A stretch of DNA of 41,260 nt, from contig DBYB01000026.1 in the NCBI GenBank assembly GCA_002309995.1, forward strand, positions 77,775 to 119,034. The letters are read 5' to 3'. Made by a program: the position numbers and the translations under genes. Shown here piece by piece: positions 16,834 through 26,087 of this stretch; position 1 is the first letter of the stretch; each line of letters opens with the position of its first letter. The notes below the pieces were generated by a model. It did no database searches. It saw only the letters and a list, made by a program, of their open reading frames with translations, and had not been told where the DNA came from. The stretch comes from Bacteroidales bacterium UBA1197 (lineage in GTDB: Bacteria > Bacteroidota > Bacteroidia > Bacteroidales > UBA932).

Positions 16834-19800
16834 ATGAAGACAAGTATGAAACAATTGAGCTCTTGCATAGCCGTCCTGGCACTATCGATTGGCCTTCTGT
16901 CCTGCAGCAACACGGCAGAACAAGCAGAAGTTTCCTTCGCGGCCCGGCTCACGGCCACTACCGAAGAGGACGCCGGAACCCGTGCCTCCCTTTCTACTGG
17001 GAGTGGCGTATCGCGCGTTCTATGGTCTGAGGACGACCAGATAGCCGTATTTATAGACGGAAATACCAAACCAGACATCTTTTCCCTGGAAAGCGGCGCT
17101 GGATCCAAACAGGCAACTTTTAAAGGCGGTGCCAGCGGTGCCTCTTACTATGCTTTCTATCCGCTGTCGATGATTCCGTCCGTTAGCGGCAATACAATAC
17201 GTGTCACGCTACCGGCCAAACAGCAATATACGGAGGGGTCTTTTGCCCCTGATGCATTCCCTATGGCGGCTGCGTCAATGTCAGAAGACCTGCAGTTCCG
17301 CAACCTGTGTTCGGTGCTACGTATCTCTATGACAGGGCACAATACGGTTACGCGTATAATCTTCAGGCCGACGAACCCGGATATTAAAGTTTGCGGCAAG
17401 TCGGCGGTTTATATGGACGACACGGAAGCTCCGGTGCTGATCCCTACGGAGCAGGGCGTCGACAGTCTTGTAATGACCGTTCCGGATGTGGTCCTGGATG
17501 AGGCGACGCCAACCCATTTTTATATGGTGCTGCCATCCCAGACCTATAAGGACGGATTCAGTGTGCGCGTTTATTCCGGTAAAAGGTACATGGATAAGGA
17601 TTATACGTCCGACTTCACAATGGCGCGCTCCAGGTTGCACAAGGCCAAGACCTTTGTATTCAAGCCGGAAGGCCTCGACGAGAGCCAGTTCCTGTCGGGC
17701 AACGGCACGGAAGACGATCCTTTCCTCATTCAGTCCCTGCCTGACCTTATTCTTATGCGGGATGCCGTGAACGCCGACCGTAACATAGCTACGGAAGGGG
17801 GCACGGCCAGAGAAGCGCGCACTGCGCATTATAAACTTACCTGCGACCTTGACCTGAGCGCCGTCTGCGGAAAGGAATCAGGGAAAGTCTGGAAACCCAT
17901 CGGAACTTTCTCTTCCGCTTTCTCCGGGACATTCAACGGCGGCTCGCATAAGATAGACAACCTGTATATCAGCGCCCTTTCCTCTTCCTATCAAGGATTG
18001 TTTGGTTGCCTCGATTATCCGGCGAAGCTGTCCTCTCTGTCGGTCTGCGGTGAAGTGGCGGGTTACAGCTACTGCGGTTTGATTGCCGGTCGCGGCAGCG
18101 GTTCGGAATTCGTTTCGTGTTCTGCAGAAGGGCAGGTTTCATCCAAGGGCTCGTATTGCGGCGGCATTGCAGGATACGTTTATTCTATATCCAACAGTAT
18201 CAGCAAGGCGGAAGTGAAGGGCGTTGACTATGCCGGAGGTCTGGCAGGTTATTCCGATGTGCTCCGGGATTGTATGAACAAGGGCAATGTTAGCGGTCAG
18301 TCAAATACCGGTGGCCTTGCCGGCTGTGCCGGGTCGCAGGTTACGAACTGCGTCAATTACGGTACCGTCAGTGGCTTTACGTATGTTGGCGGCATTTGCG
18401 GCTACGGCAATTACGGACAGATTGTCAATTGTATGAACGAGGCCTCCGTAAGTGGTTCCGAGCGGGTTGGCGGCATTGTTGGCTATGCCATCCAGCGCAC
18501 CGGGATAATGAATTGCGTGAATCATTCCGGTGTGACGTGCGCTTCGGACTATGCAGGAGGCATCTGCGGCTTCCTTGGAAGCCAGTATGCCACCAATGGG
18601 TCCACCACTATCCTCAACTGCGTTAACTGCGGTAGCATAGTGTCGTCTTCCGCTTACACCGGCGGCATATGCGGCTTTGTGGAAGGGGCGGTGGAGAACT
18701 TCCAGACTTCTGCAGTAGAGCAGAGTTACTGGTTGTGGGATTCAGGAAAGCAACTGGGAATTCAGAACGGAATAGGCGTCAACCAGGGTAAAGCGGAAAA
18801 CAACCGGTCGCTTACCGAGAAGCAGATGAAGGGAGCCGCGTATAGCACCGCTTTATACAAGTCGTACAAGGTGGTTACGGACGCACTCTCATCCTGGGCC
18901 TTCGACAACAGGTACAACAGTTGGTCATCCTTGATGCAGGGCTGGAAATATGCTTCTGCAGATTCCTGGCCTGTCCTGTCCGGATTCGACGCGACTGAGC
19001 CCGGCTCAGGGGAGTCCGTACTTACGGTCGATCCCAGTTGGGTGCAATTCAACGCTCTCTCACATACTCTGGAAGTGGCGGTGCTTTCTTCTTTGGACTA
19101 TACCTTCACCCTTCCGAAGTGGATAACGGCAGGCGATTTGGTGCAGTATGAGACAAAGCCCAATGCGAAATACCATATTTTCCTTATTGGTGCTAATTCT
19201 TCCTCATCAACGCGGAACGGAGAAATCCGGTTTACCAATACGGCGGGGAAGATGACCTCGGTGTGGGTGTATCAGGAGGGCAAGTATTTGGATCTCGGCG
19301 AAAGCAGTATTGTATTGTCGGATACCGGCGGGTCCAAGACAGTGGCCGTGTCTTCAAGCCTTGAATGGACGGCTTCCAGCAACGAAAGCTGGTGCTCGGT
19401 TTCACCCAAGGCCGGAAAGGGTAGCGGCGACATTGTCGTGAGTGCCGCTGCGAACGAATCGGAAACGGCTCGCGGTGCGGTGATTACCGTCAAGTCTACG
19501 GACGGCTCTGTATCAAGGACCCTGAATGTAGCCCAGTCCGGCAAACCCTCCGGAGACCAGATGGACTGGACGACTCGGGAATTCGTCCACAAGTCGATTG
19601 TGATGCGCTTCACCGCCACTTGGTGCGGATGGTGTCCCAGGATGAACAAAACCATACTCCGCGCCCAGGAAATGTATCCCGACAAGATAACCTACCTGGC
19701 CATCCACGGCGGTGGCAGTGATTTGTATTGGAATCAATCCGACGACCTGATGGCTCAATACGGAGTGCGTGGTTTCCCCACCGGACTGGTTGATTGCCGC

Positions 19801-20385
19801 ACTACCATAAGCAACGGTGAGATAGAGGCAACGGCTACAAAGGTGGTGAACGCAGTCAAAGAAACGGAAAGCACCTACGGTACGCTCACGGGTATCGCCA
19901 TATCTTCTTCGTGGGACGGAGAAAACATCAAGGCCGATATAAATGTTTACGCAAAGAAGGCTGGAACGTACAAACTTATGGTGCTTGTGGTGGAAGACGG
20001 CATCATTAATCCCCAGGACGACTACGAGGAGGGCTACCATTCCAGTTATACTCACAACTGTGTGGTCAGGTCCGGGTCAGCAATAAGCTCGGAATTCGAA
20101 GTCGCTAATGACAATATGGTTCAGCACTCCTCTTACTTTACGAACGTCCCTTCTGTTTGTAAAAAGGACAAACTGCGCCTCGTGGCATACGTTCAGCGCA
20201 AATTCGGCAGTGATCCTGTAATCCAGAGCAGCTCGTCGTTCGGAGAGTACTTCGTGGATAATTCTGTTGACGTGAAAGTTGGGGAGAGTATTGGTGTCGC
20301 CCTCGTGGGCGGAACCGGAAGCGGGGCCGGAGATGGTGGCGACAACGAAGGCATAGGTTCTGGCGGCGGTCTGGAAATGGAGTAA
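16834..20385 (+). CDS. Fimbrillin-like / GLUG / BACON / Omp28-thioredoxin fusion lipoprotein
   Basis: An 1183-residue lipoprotein (LLSC, Cys24). Residues about 30-285 resemble a fimbrillin-type (Mfa-like) domain and are clearly homologous to the start of the next gene (LWSEDDQIAVFIDG, FRNLCSVLRISM, FYMVLPSQTYKDGFSV). A GLUG-type repeat region spans about 350-620 (WKPIGTFSSAFSGTFNGG, then recurring GGIxGY units). A BACON domain lies at about 819-905. The C terminus matches Omp28 with a thioredoxin-like FTATWCGWCPRM site (Cys931-Gly-Trp-Cys934). An Arg soon after the lipobox (GTRAS) is placed like the protease-cleavage Arg of type V pilins, but cleavage is only inferred. It would bring a redox-active CxxC to the cell surface. 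Confidence 0.8.
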   Translation: MKTSMKQLSSCIAVLALSIGLLSCSNTAEQAEVSFAARLTATTEEDAGTRASLSTGSGVSRVLWSEDDQIAVFIDGNTKPDIFSLESGAGSKQATFKGGASGASYYAFYPLSMIPSVSGNTIRVTLPAKQQYTEGSFAPDAFPMAAASMSEDLQFRNLCSVLRISMTGHNTVTRIIFRPTNPDIKVCGKSAVYMDDTEAPVLIPTEQGVDSLVMTVPDVVLDEATPTHFYMVLPSQTYKDGFSVRVYSGKRYMDKDYTSDFTMARSRLHKAKTFVFKPEGLDESQFLSGNGTEDDPFLIQSLPDLILMRDAVNADRNIATEGGTAREARTAHYKLTCDLDLSAVCGKESGKVWKPIGTFSSAFSGTFNGGSHKIDNLYISALSSSYQGLFGCLDYPAKLSSLSVCGEVAGYSYCGLIAGRGSGSEFVSCSAEGQVSSKGSYCGGIAGYVYSISNSISKAEVKGVDYAGGLAGYSDVLRDCMNKGNVSGQSNTGGLAGCAGSQVTNCVNYGTVSGFTYVGGICGYGNYGQIVNCMNEASVSGSERVGGIVGYAIQRTGIMNCVNHSGVTCASDYAGGICGFLGSQYATNGSTTILNCVNCGSIVSSSAYTGGICGFVEGAVENFQTSAVEQSYWLWDSGKQLGIQNGIGVNQGKAENNRSLTEKQMKGAAYSTALYKSYKVVTDALSSWAFDNRYNSWSSLMQGWKYASADSWPVLSGFDATEPGSGESVLTVDPSWVQFNALSHTLEVAVLSSLDYTFTLPKWITAGDLVQYETKPNAKYHIFLIGANSSSSTRNGEIRFTNTAGKMTSVWVYQEGKYLDLGESSIVLSDTGGSKTVAVSSSLEWTASSNESWCSVSPKAGKGSGDIVVSAAANESETARGAVITVKSTDGSVSRTLNVAQSGKPSGDQMDWTTREFVHKSIVMRFTATWCGWCPRMNKTILRAQEMYPDKITYLAIHGGGSDLYWNQSDDLMAQYGVRGFPTGLVDCRTTISNGEIEATATKVVNAVKETESTYGTLTGIAISSSWDGENIKADINVYAKKAGTYKLMVLVVEDGIINPQDDYEEGYHSSYTHNCVVRSGSAISSEFEVANDNMVQHSSYFTNVPSVCKKDKLRLVAYVQRKFGSDPVIQSSSSFGEYFVDNSVDVKVGESIGVALVGGTGSGAGDGGDNEGIGSGGGLEME

Positions 20386-20388
20386 GGT

Positions 20389-23300
20389 ATGGGTAAAAAT
20401 AGATTGATACGGCTTGCTTTTATGTCGGCGGCGTTGGCGCTGACGGTCTGCTCGTGCGTGCAGGAGGTGGATGTTTTCGTGGTCCCTTCCGACTTGCATA
20501 TTATCACGGCATCGCTGGAGTCCAAGCCCGCAACCAGGACCTACCTCGATTATTCCGAAGGCGTTTATTACCCTTATTGGTCTGCTACCGATGAGATTGC
20601 GGTATATGCCGACGGAATCAATTCCCCGGACAGGTTCTCCCTCTACGAAGGTGCCGGCACGGCCAAGGCCGCATTTGCCGGAAGGCTGAGTGGAACCAGC
20701 AAGATAGGTTTTTATCCCTATTCTTTCATCACGCCGGAAGGCCTCTCTGACGGATTCCTTACGGTAGAGATTCCTGCCGTACAGAATTATGCGGAAGGGA
20801 ATATAGCGAACGACACGTATCCTATGGTGGCCGTCGGCGACGGCACCGATATGACTTTCAGGAACCTCTGTTCCGTGCTTAAGGTTTCTATGAAGGGTTC
20901 AGAGATTGTGCGGTCCATTAAATTTGTTGCACACGATTCCTGGATGTCCGTCAACGGTAAGGCCCGGGTAAGCATCGTCGATCCCGGTAACCTCGATTTG
21001 GAGATGACCGGAGACGGCACCAATGAGATTACCCTGCAGTGCGAGTATGTGCCGCTGAGCGAGGACAAGCCGACCGAATTCTTCCTGGTCGTGCCTCCGG
21101 GAACCTACAGAGGTGGTTTTTCGCTGGAAATCAACACTTTCAAGGGTACTGTAGTTAAATCGTCCCGTGCAGACGTTACATTCCGGCGTTCCCAATTCCG
21201 GTCGGTGCCGTTATTCGAGTGCAAGACCGACGGTGAATACAACGCCGATGACCTGCCGTACAATATGATTTGGTATGAAGCTTCCGGACGGAATGCCCTG
21301 TCTATCAGGAGCGACAGGTTCAATAGGATGATTGTATCCCACACTTTCTCCAACGGAAAGGGGGTAATAGAGTTTGACGGCCCGATAACTGAGATAGGCG
21401 ATTATGCATTCAACAACCGGAGACTATTGTCCGCCATACATTTGCCTGATTGCGTAACAAAACTTGGCTATGGGGTTTTCGCGGACTCTGAAATTTCTTC
21501 ATTCCGCACACCGGCTCAGTTGACTCAAGTCGGTTCTTCATGTTTCAGCTATTGCGAGAACCTTGCCGCTTTCTATGGTAAATATGCCAGCTCAGACAAG
21601 AAGGCTATTGTGCTGGAAGACGGTTCTATGGTAGCATATGCCAAAGCAGCCCTGGAAGAAAGGCTCGAGATACCGCAGGGGGTGAAAAACCTTAAATCAC
21701 AGCTTTTCGACAATTGTGAAACCATACGTGAAGTGGTGCTTCCGGAGGGGCTGGAAACTATCGAAGAATATTGCTTCAGCAATTGCAGTGCGCTGGAGAC
21801 GGTTTATTTCCCGTCCACTTTGAATAATGTATCGCATAACATTTTTAACTATTGCAATAAGCTTCGGGAATTCAGCGGGCCTTGTGCACTGTTGCCGGAT
21901 AAGCACAGTTTGGTTCAGGATAATCGTCTGCTTGCTTTCGCAGGGGCTGGTGTTACAGATTATTCGGTTCCCACTGGAGTTACTCGGATTGACTCAGGCG
22001 TCTTTATGGGCTGGGAAGAGCTGAGGTCGATTACTTTTGTAACCAAGCTAAAAGGCACCGACCTTCCATTCTTATCCGAATGCAAGAATCTTGAATTCTT
22101 CTACGGCCCTGGGGCCACTGACGATCATCACGGTCTTGTTGTCGGTTCTTCGTTCGTAGCCGCTACGCCCATATGTTCGCCCGTTTTTATTGTCCCCTCT
22201 GGTTCCGGAATCAATTACGTAAGCTATATGGCATTTGCCAATAATGAATCCATAGTCAATCTTACGATTCCGGACGAGGTGAGGAATATCGACTCCTATG
22301 CTTTCCAGGAGATGAAGAATTTGAAGTCAATAGTCCTTCCGGCAAGACTTTCCTGGCTTGGTTGGGATGCTTTCAGAGGAGATTCAGCGCTGGAGTCTAT
22401 TTATGTCCGCGCTTATAACCCGCCTTCGTTCAGCGAAAGCGATTTCGGTTTTGCAGGGCACGACGGACTCTCGGTATATGTTCCCAGAGGCTGTGAGAAT
22501 CGGTATAAAGGGGCTTCCGGCTGGTCGAATTATGCTTCTTATATCAAGGGGTATGTTTATCCCGACCTTCCCCAGCCCGATTATTATATGTCCACAGACT
22601 ACTCCCGCGACGGGGAAGTACGCGTATTGCAGAAGGCGGAAGAGGGGTCCGGTATCGACCTTGTGTTTATGGGCGACGCATTCTCCGACCGTCAGATAGA
22701 AAACGGCACTTACAGCGCTGTGATAAAGAAGATGGTGGACGCATTCTTCGGAGAAGAGCCATATACCACACTTCGTCCCCTGTTCAATGTGTACGAGGTA
22801 ATGGTGGTCTCCGCCACCGAGGGCTATGACCACGATGGTCAGGCACTCTCCGGTTGGTTCGGAAACGGCACTGCCGTTGGCGGCGACGACGAGAAATGCT
22901 TTGAGTATGCAATGAAGGCCGTGTCCGAGGAACGGCAGGAAAGGCTGCTGATTATAGTGGCTATGAACAATCCCGTGTATGCCGGTACCTGCTATATGTA
23001 CTATCCATCCAGTGGAGATTGTGGCCAGGGTCTGTCAGTGGCTTATTTCCCTCTTGGTACCGACGACGAAGTCCTCGCCCAACTGGTGCATCACGAGGCC
23101 GGCGGGCACGGATTCTCCAAGCTCGCGGACGAGTATGCGTACGACTATATGGGCCGTATCCCTAAGAGTGAGATAGACAACAGAAACAGTATGGTCCCTT
23201 ACGGATGGTGGAAAAACGCCGACTTCACAGGCGATCCTGCCAAGGTTAAGTGGAAGCACTTCCTGCAAGACGAGCGTTATCAGTTTGATGGGCTTGGGTG

Positions 23301-23592
23301 CTTCGAAGGAGCGTTCACATACTGGTCCGGCGCATGGCGACCGACCGACAACAGTATTATGCGCTACAACTACGGCGGGTATAATGCTCCATCCCGTGAG
23401 TCGATATGGTACAGGGCCCACAAGCTGGCTTTCGGCGACTCCTGGCAGTACGATTACGAAGAATTCGTGAAGTACGACGAAAAGAACCGCAAGACCTCAG
23501 CCTCCGCTGCCGCGTCTGCATCCGTCGCCGCTCCGGCTAAGGGCTTTACTCCTACTGCTCCTCCCGTAATTATCCCTCGCCAACGGCCCTAA
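20389..23592 (+). CDS. Fimbrillin-like / LRR / M64 metallopeptidase fusion lipoprotein
   Basis: A 1067-residue lipoprotein (CSC, probably Cys23). Residues about 40-285 are a fimbrillin-like domain homologous to that of the preceding gene, again with an early Arg (ATRTY). BspA-type leucine-rich repeats (LRR_5) fill about 318-723 (SLRSIT- and TIEEYCFSNCSALETVYF-type units). Residues about 745-1035 match peptidase family M64 (IgA-peptidase-like): IDLVFMGDAFSDRQ, then the zinc site HEAGGHGFSKLADEY with His902, Glu903, His907 and Asp914. Here three residues, not two, separate Glu and the second His. The C-terminal 30 residues are Ala/Pro-rich. It is the last gene of the operon and its stop is one base from repeat copy 2. 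Confidence 0.82.
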   Translation: MGKNRLIRLAFMSAALALTVCSCVQEVDVFVVPSDLHIITASLESKPATRTYLDYSEGVYYPYWSATDEIAVYADGINSPDRFSLYEGAGTAKAAFAGRLSGTSKIGFYPYSFITPEGLSDGFLTVEIPAVQNYAEGNIANDTYPMVAVGDGTDMTFRNLCSVLKVSMKGSEIVRSIKFVAHDSWMSVNGKARVSIVDPGNLDLEMTGDGTNEITLQCEYVPLSEDKPTEFFLVVPPGTYRGGFSLEINTFKGTVVKSSRADVTFRRSQFRSVPLFECKTDGEYNADDLPYNMIWYEASGRNALSIRSDRFNRMIVSHTFSNGKGVIEFDGPITEIGDYAFNNRRLLSAIHLPDCVTKLGYGVFADSEISSFRTPAQLTQVGSSCFSYCENLAAFYGKYASSDKKAIVLEDGSMVAYAKAALEERLEIPQGVKNLKSQLFDNCETIREVVLPEGLETIEEYCFSNCSALETVYFPSTLNNVSHNIFNYCNKLREFSGPCALLPDKHSLVQDNRLLAFAGAGVTDYSVPTGVTRIDSGVFMGWEELRSITFVTKLKGTDLPFLSECKNLEFFYGPGATDDHHGLVVGSSFVAATPICSPVFIVPSGSGINYVSYMAFANNESIVNLTIPDEVRNIDSYAFQEMKNLKSIVLPARLSWLGWDAFRGDSALESIYVRAYNPPSFSESDFGFAGHDGLSVYVPRGCENRYKGASGWSNYASYIKGYVYPDLPQPDYYMSTDYSRDGEVRVLQKAEEGSGIDLVFMGDAFSDRQIENGTYSAVIKKMVDAFFGEEPYTTLRPLFNVYEVMVVSATEGYDHDGQALSGWFGNGTAVGGDDEKCFEYAMKAVSEERQERLLIIVAMNNPVYAGTCYMYYPSSGDCGQGLSVAYFPLGTDDEVLAQLVHHEAGGHGFSKLADEYAYDYMGRIPKSEIDNRNSMVPYGWWKNADFTGDPAKVKWKHFLQDERYQFDGLGCFEGAFTYWSGAWRPTDNSIMRYNYGGYNAPSRESIWYRAHKLAFGDSWQYDYEEFVKYDEKNRKTSASAAASASVAAPAKGFTPTAPPVIIPRQRP

Positions 23593-23593
23593 C

Positions 23594-23780
23594 CGGCTCG
23601 CGGCCATTCTGGCTACACGTTACCCCCCCGGCGGCAGAGTGCCGCCGACCCCACGGGGGCTTCCTGCCACGAAATCCATCCGGAGCCCCTCCCGTGTATT
23701 TCGCGTCAGCAAAACCACTGAAAACGGCCCTTTCCGTGTCACGAGATACATAGGAAGGGCCGCTGGTGTATTTCGTGACA
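23594..23780 (+). repeat. 188-bp dispersed repeat, copy 2, ending in a twin-palindrome element
   Basis: A 187-bp copy of 6721-6908, with 14-mers at 23665, 23695, 23737 and 23767 (spacing 30-42-30). It fills the gap between the convergent M64 gene and lgt, so it may serve as a two-way terminator. GGCCCTTTCC before the third arm is nearly complementary to AGGAAGGGCC in the loop of the second palindrome, so the two hairpins would exclude each other or form a pseudoknot. Confidence 0.85.
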
Positions 23781-23790
23781 ATCCGAACCG

Positions 23791-24669
23791 TTAGGAGCGG
23801 ATTGCCTTCGCATAGTGCGTGGGATCTTTTTTCGTGGGGGTGGGGTGGATGACGGCGGCGGGGCGCTTGGCGACGAAGGAGTAGACAAGCAGGGCAATGC
23901 CGGCGACGATGAAGGGGATGGAGAGGAGCTGGCCCATATTGAGGGTCATACTCTGCTCGAACTCGACCTGGGGTTCCTTGATGAACTCGATGAGGAACCG
24001 CATTCCGAAGCAGCCCACGAGGAACAGTCCGAAAAAGAAGCCGCGATGCACCTTGTCAAGTTTCTTGGCATAAACCCAGAGCAGCACGCAGCCGAGAATC
24101 AGGTAGCTGAAGGCCTCATAGAGCTGGGTTGGGTGCTTGGGCTCGTTCTCGCCACGGAGTTCGTAAATAAATCCCCAAGGCAGAGATGTTACGTCGCCGT
24201 AAATCTCTGAGTTGAAGAGGTTTCCAATCCTAATCAGGCATCCGGCGAAGGCCACGGTAATCACCAGCCTGTCCATAAGCCAGAGGAAGTCGAAATCGTT
24301 CTTCTTGCCGTAATGCGCGGAGTACCACCACATTCCGAGGAGCAGCGCGATGGCGCCGCCGTGGCTGGCGAGGCCGCCCTTCCACGGCATAAATATCTCC
24401 CAGAATCCCTCCCAGGAGCCGAAGTAGTAATCGGGCTGATAGAAGCAGCAGTGGCCGAGGCGGGCGCCGACAATAGTCGCAATGAGCAAGGTATAGAGCA
24501 GCGGATCGAGCAGCTTCTCAGGCACTCCCTCGCGGCGGAAGAACCAGCGGAAGAGGTACCAGCCAATCACGAAGCCGGACACGAAAAGTATTGAATACCA
24601 ACGTATTCCGAAGTTGCCTATGCTGAATATTTCAGGGTTGACGTGCCAATTAACAAAAAGCAGTTCCAT
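23791..24669 (-). CDS. lgt: Prolipoprotein diacylglyceryl transferase
   Basis: An integral inner-membrane enzyme that moves diacylglycerol from phosphatidylglycerol to the lipobox cysteine of prolipoproteins, the first step of lipoprotein maturation. The family marks are present: GIRWYSILFVSGF, RLGHCCFYQPDYY, GGLASHGGAIA, CLIRIGNLFNSEIYG and HPTQLYEAF, with several membrane segments. I chose the ATG at 24669 (292 residues). A TTG two codons upstream is unlikely because the -7 box TACCTTTG (24684-24691, minus) would leave it with almost no leader. The gene is convergent with the lipoprotein operon it would serve and is separated from it only by repeat copy 2. Short strings of charged residues at the C terminus are not unusual. 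Confidence 0.96.
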   Translation of the reverse strand: MELLFVNWHVNPEIFSIGNFGIRWYSILFVSGFVIGWYLFRWFFRREGVPEKLLDPLLYTLLIATIVGARLGHCCFYQPDYYFGSWEGFWEIFMPWKGGLASHGGAIALLLGMWWYSAHYGKKNDFDFLWLMDRLVITVAFAGCLIRIGNLFNSEIYGDVTSLPWGFIYELRGENEPKHPTQLYEAFSYLILGCVLLWVYAKKLDKVHRGFFFGLFLVGCFGMRFLIEFIKEPQVEFEQSMTLNMGQLLSIPFIVAGIALLVYSFVAKRPAAVIHPTPTKKDPTHYAKAIRS

Positions 24670-24683
24670 AGTCAAAAATTTTT

Positions 24684-24691
24684 CAAAGGTA
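24684..24691 (-). promoter_or_regulatory. -7 box (TACCTTTG) of lgt
   Basis: An exact TAnnTTTG match on the minus strand, 14 bases before the chosen ATG. On the plus strand the nearest match for the efflux operon is the imperfect AATTTTTG at 24697-24704. Confidence 0.55.
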
Positions 24692-24734
24692 GGTATAATT
24701 TTTGAAGCAAAAAACGCACCTGATGCACATTAGT

Positions 24735-26087
24735 ATGAGAAAGTTTTTGATTTTTGCCTCCGCTCTCTGCCTGTCGCTGCAGTCCATCGCCCAGGAAACG
24801 GTGTATCTTACACTGGACCAGGCCCTGCAGACAGCCCTGAGCGAGAATGCAAGCGTCCGCATTGCAGACCTCGAGATAGAGCGCACAGGGTATGCCCGCA
24901 AGGGCACCTACGCCGCTCTCTTCCCCCAGATAGACGGCTCCGGTTCCTACCAGCGCACCATAAAGAAACAGGTGATGTATATGGACTTCGACATCGGTGG
25001 CGGTGGCGGTGCACCCACGCGCGACGGATTCGAGGTTGGCCGTTGGAACACCTGGTCCACCGGCGTCACCGCCTCAATGCCGCTGGTCAACGCCCCTCTC
25101 TGGAAGAGCCTGAAGATCAGCGACCAGGATGTTGAGCTGGCGGTCGAGAAGGCCCGCGGCTCGCGCCTGGAGACCGTCACCCAGGTCAAAAAGGCGTTCT
25201 TCACCGTCCTGCTCGCCAAGGAGGCCCTGAATGTCTATCAGTCCGTATTCGAGAATGCCAGGGAGAACCTCGAGCTCACGCAGAAGAAGTACAACGCCCA
25301 GCGCGCCTCGGAGCTCGACCTCACTCGCGCTAAGGCCTCTTACGCCAACGCCGTCCCAAATATGTACGACGCCGCCAACGCAGTAGAGCTTGGCCTCTGG
25401 CAGCTCAAGGCGGTTATGGGAGTTGACCTCAAGACCCAGATAGACGTGGCCGGCAGCCTGAAGGATTACGCCGCATTGATGGAAGAGGCCTACGACCCGG
25501 AGTCCGACCTCAGCAACAACTCTTCACTGCGGCAGCTCGCCATCCAGGCGGAGCAGCTCGCAAGCACCATCAAGATGCAGCAGTACGCCTATCTGCCCAC
25601 GCTCGCGGTGGCCTTCAACTACAGCATCAACGCTATGGCCAACGACTACAACTTCAGCCAGTACAAGTGGTCGCCATACTCCTACGTGGGCCTGAGCCTC
25701 AGCATCCCCATCTTCTCCGGAGGCAAGCGTCTCAACGCCGTGCGCCAGACCAAGGTGCAGGCGGCCGAGCTCGACATCACCCGCTCCAACACCGAGCGCC
25801 AGCTGCAGATTGCCATCCGCCAGTACCTCGGCACGATGGATACGGCAACCCGCACCTACGCAGCCGCATCCAGCGCCGTGGAGACCGCCGCCAAGGCCTA
25901 TGGCATCGCCCGTCAGTCGTACGATGTGGGCCGAAGCACGCTCACCGACCTCAACGACGCCCAGTTGGCCCTCACGCAGGCCGAACTCGGCGTGTGCCAG
26001 GCCATCTTCAACTATCTAAGCGCCAAATCCGACGTTGAGGGCCTGCTCGGAGCAGATTTCATCGAAAACAACGACAGCAATGAATAA
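24735..26087 (+). CDS. TolC-family outer-membrane efflux protein
   Basis: A 450-residue outer-membrane channel of the TolC type, exit duct for the RND pump encoded downstream. The signal peptide MRKFLIFASALCLSLQSIAQ starts at the ATG at 24735; upstream in-frame TTG and ATG codons (24702, 24723) would put a polar stretch before it. Long amphipathic helices with Ala/Gln/Glu patterning (LDQALQTALSENASVRIADLEIE, KKYNAQRASELDLTRAKASYAN) and the second-half repeat (LSIPIFSGGKRLNAVRQTKVQ, then SYDVGRSTLTDLNDAQLALTQAE) are typical. The Gly-rich GGGGGAP segment (about 95) lies in a strand-loop region. It overlaps the adaptor gene by eight bases. Confidence 0.93.
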   Translation: MRKFLIFASALCLSLQSIAQETVYLTLDQALQTALSENASVRIADLEIERTGYARKGTYAALFPQIDGSGSYQRTIKKQVMYMDFDIGGGGGAPTRDGFEVGRWNTWSTGVTASMPLVNAPLWKSLKISDQDVELAVEKARGSRLETVTQVKKAFFTVLLAKEALNVYQSVFENARENLELTQKKYNAQRASELDLTRAKASYANAVPNMYDAANAVELGLWQLKAVMGVDLKTQIDVAGSLKDYAALMEEAYDPESDLSNNSSLRQLAIQAEQLASTIKMQQYAYLPTLAVAFNYSINAMANDYNFSQYKWSPYSYVGLSLSIPIFSGGKRLNAVRQTKVQAAELDITRSNTERQLQIAIRQYLGTMDTATRTYAAASSAVETAAKAYGIARQSYDVGRSTLTDLNDAQLALTQAELGVCQAIFNYLSAKSDVEGLLGADFIENNDSNE

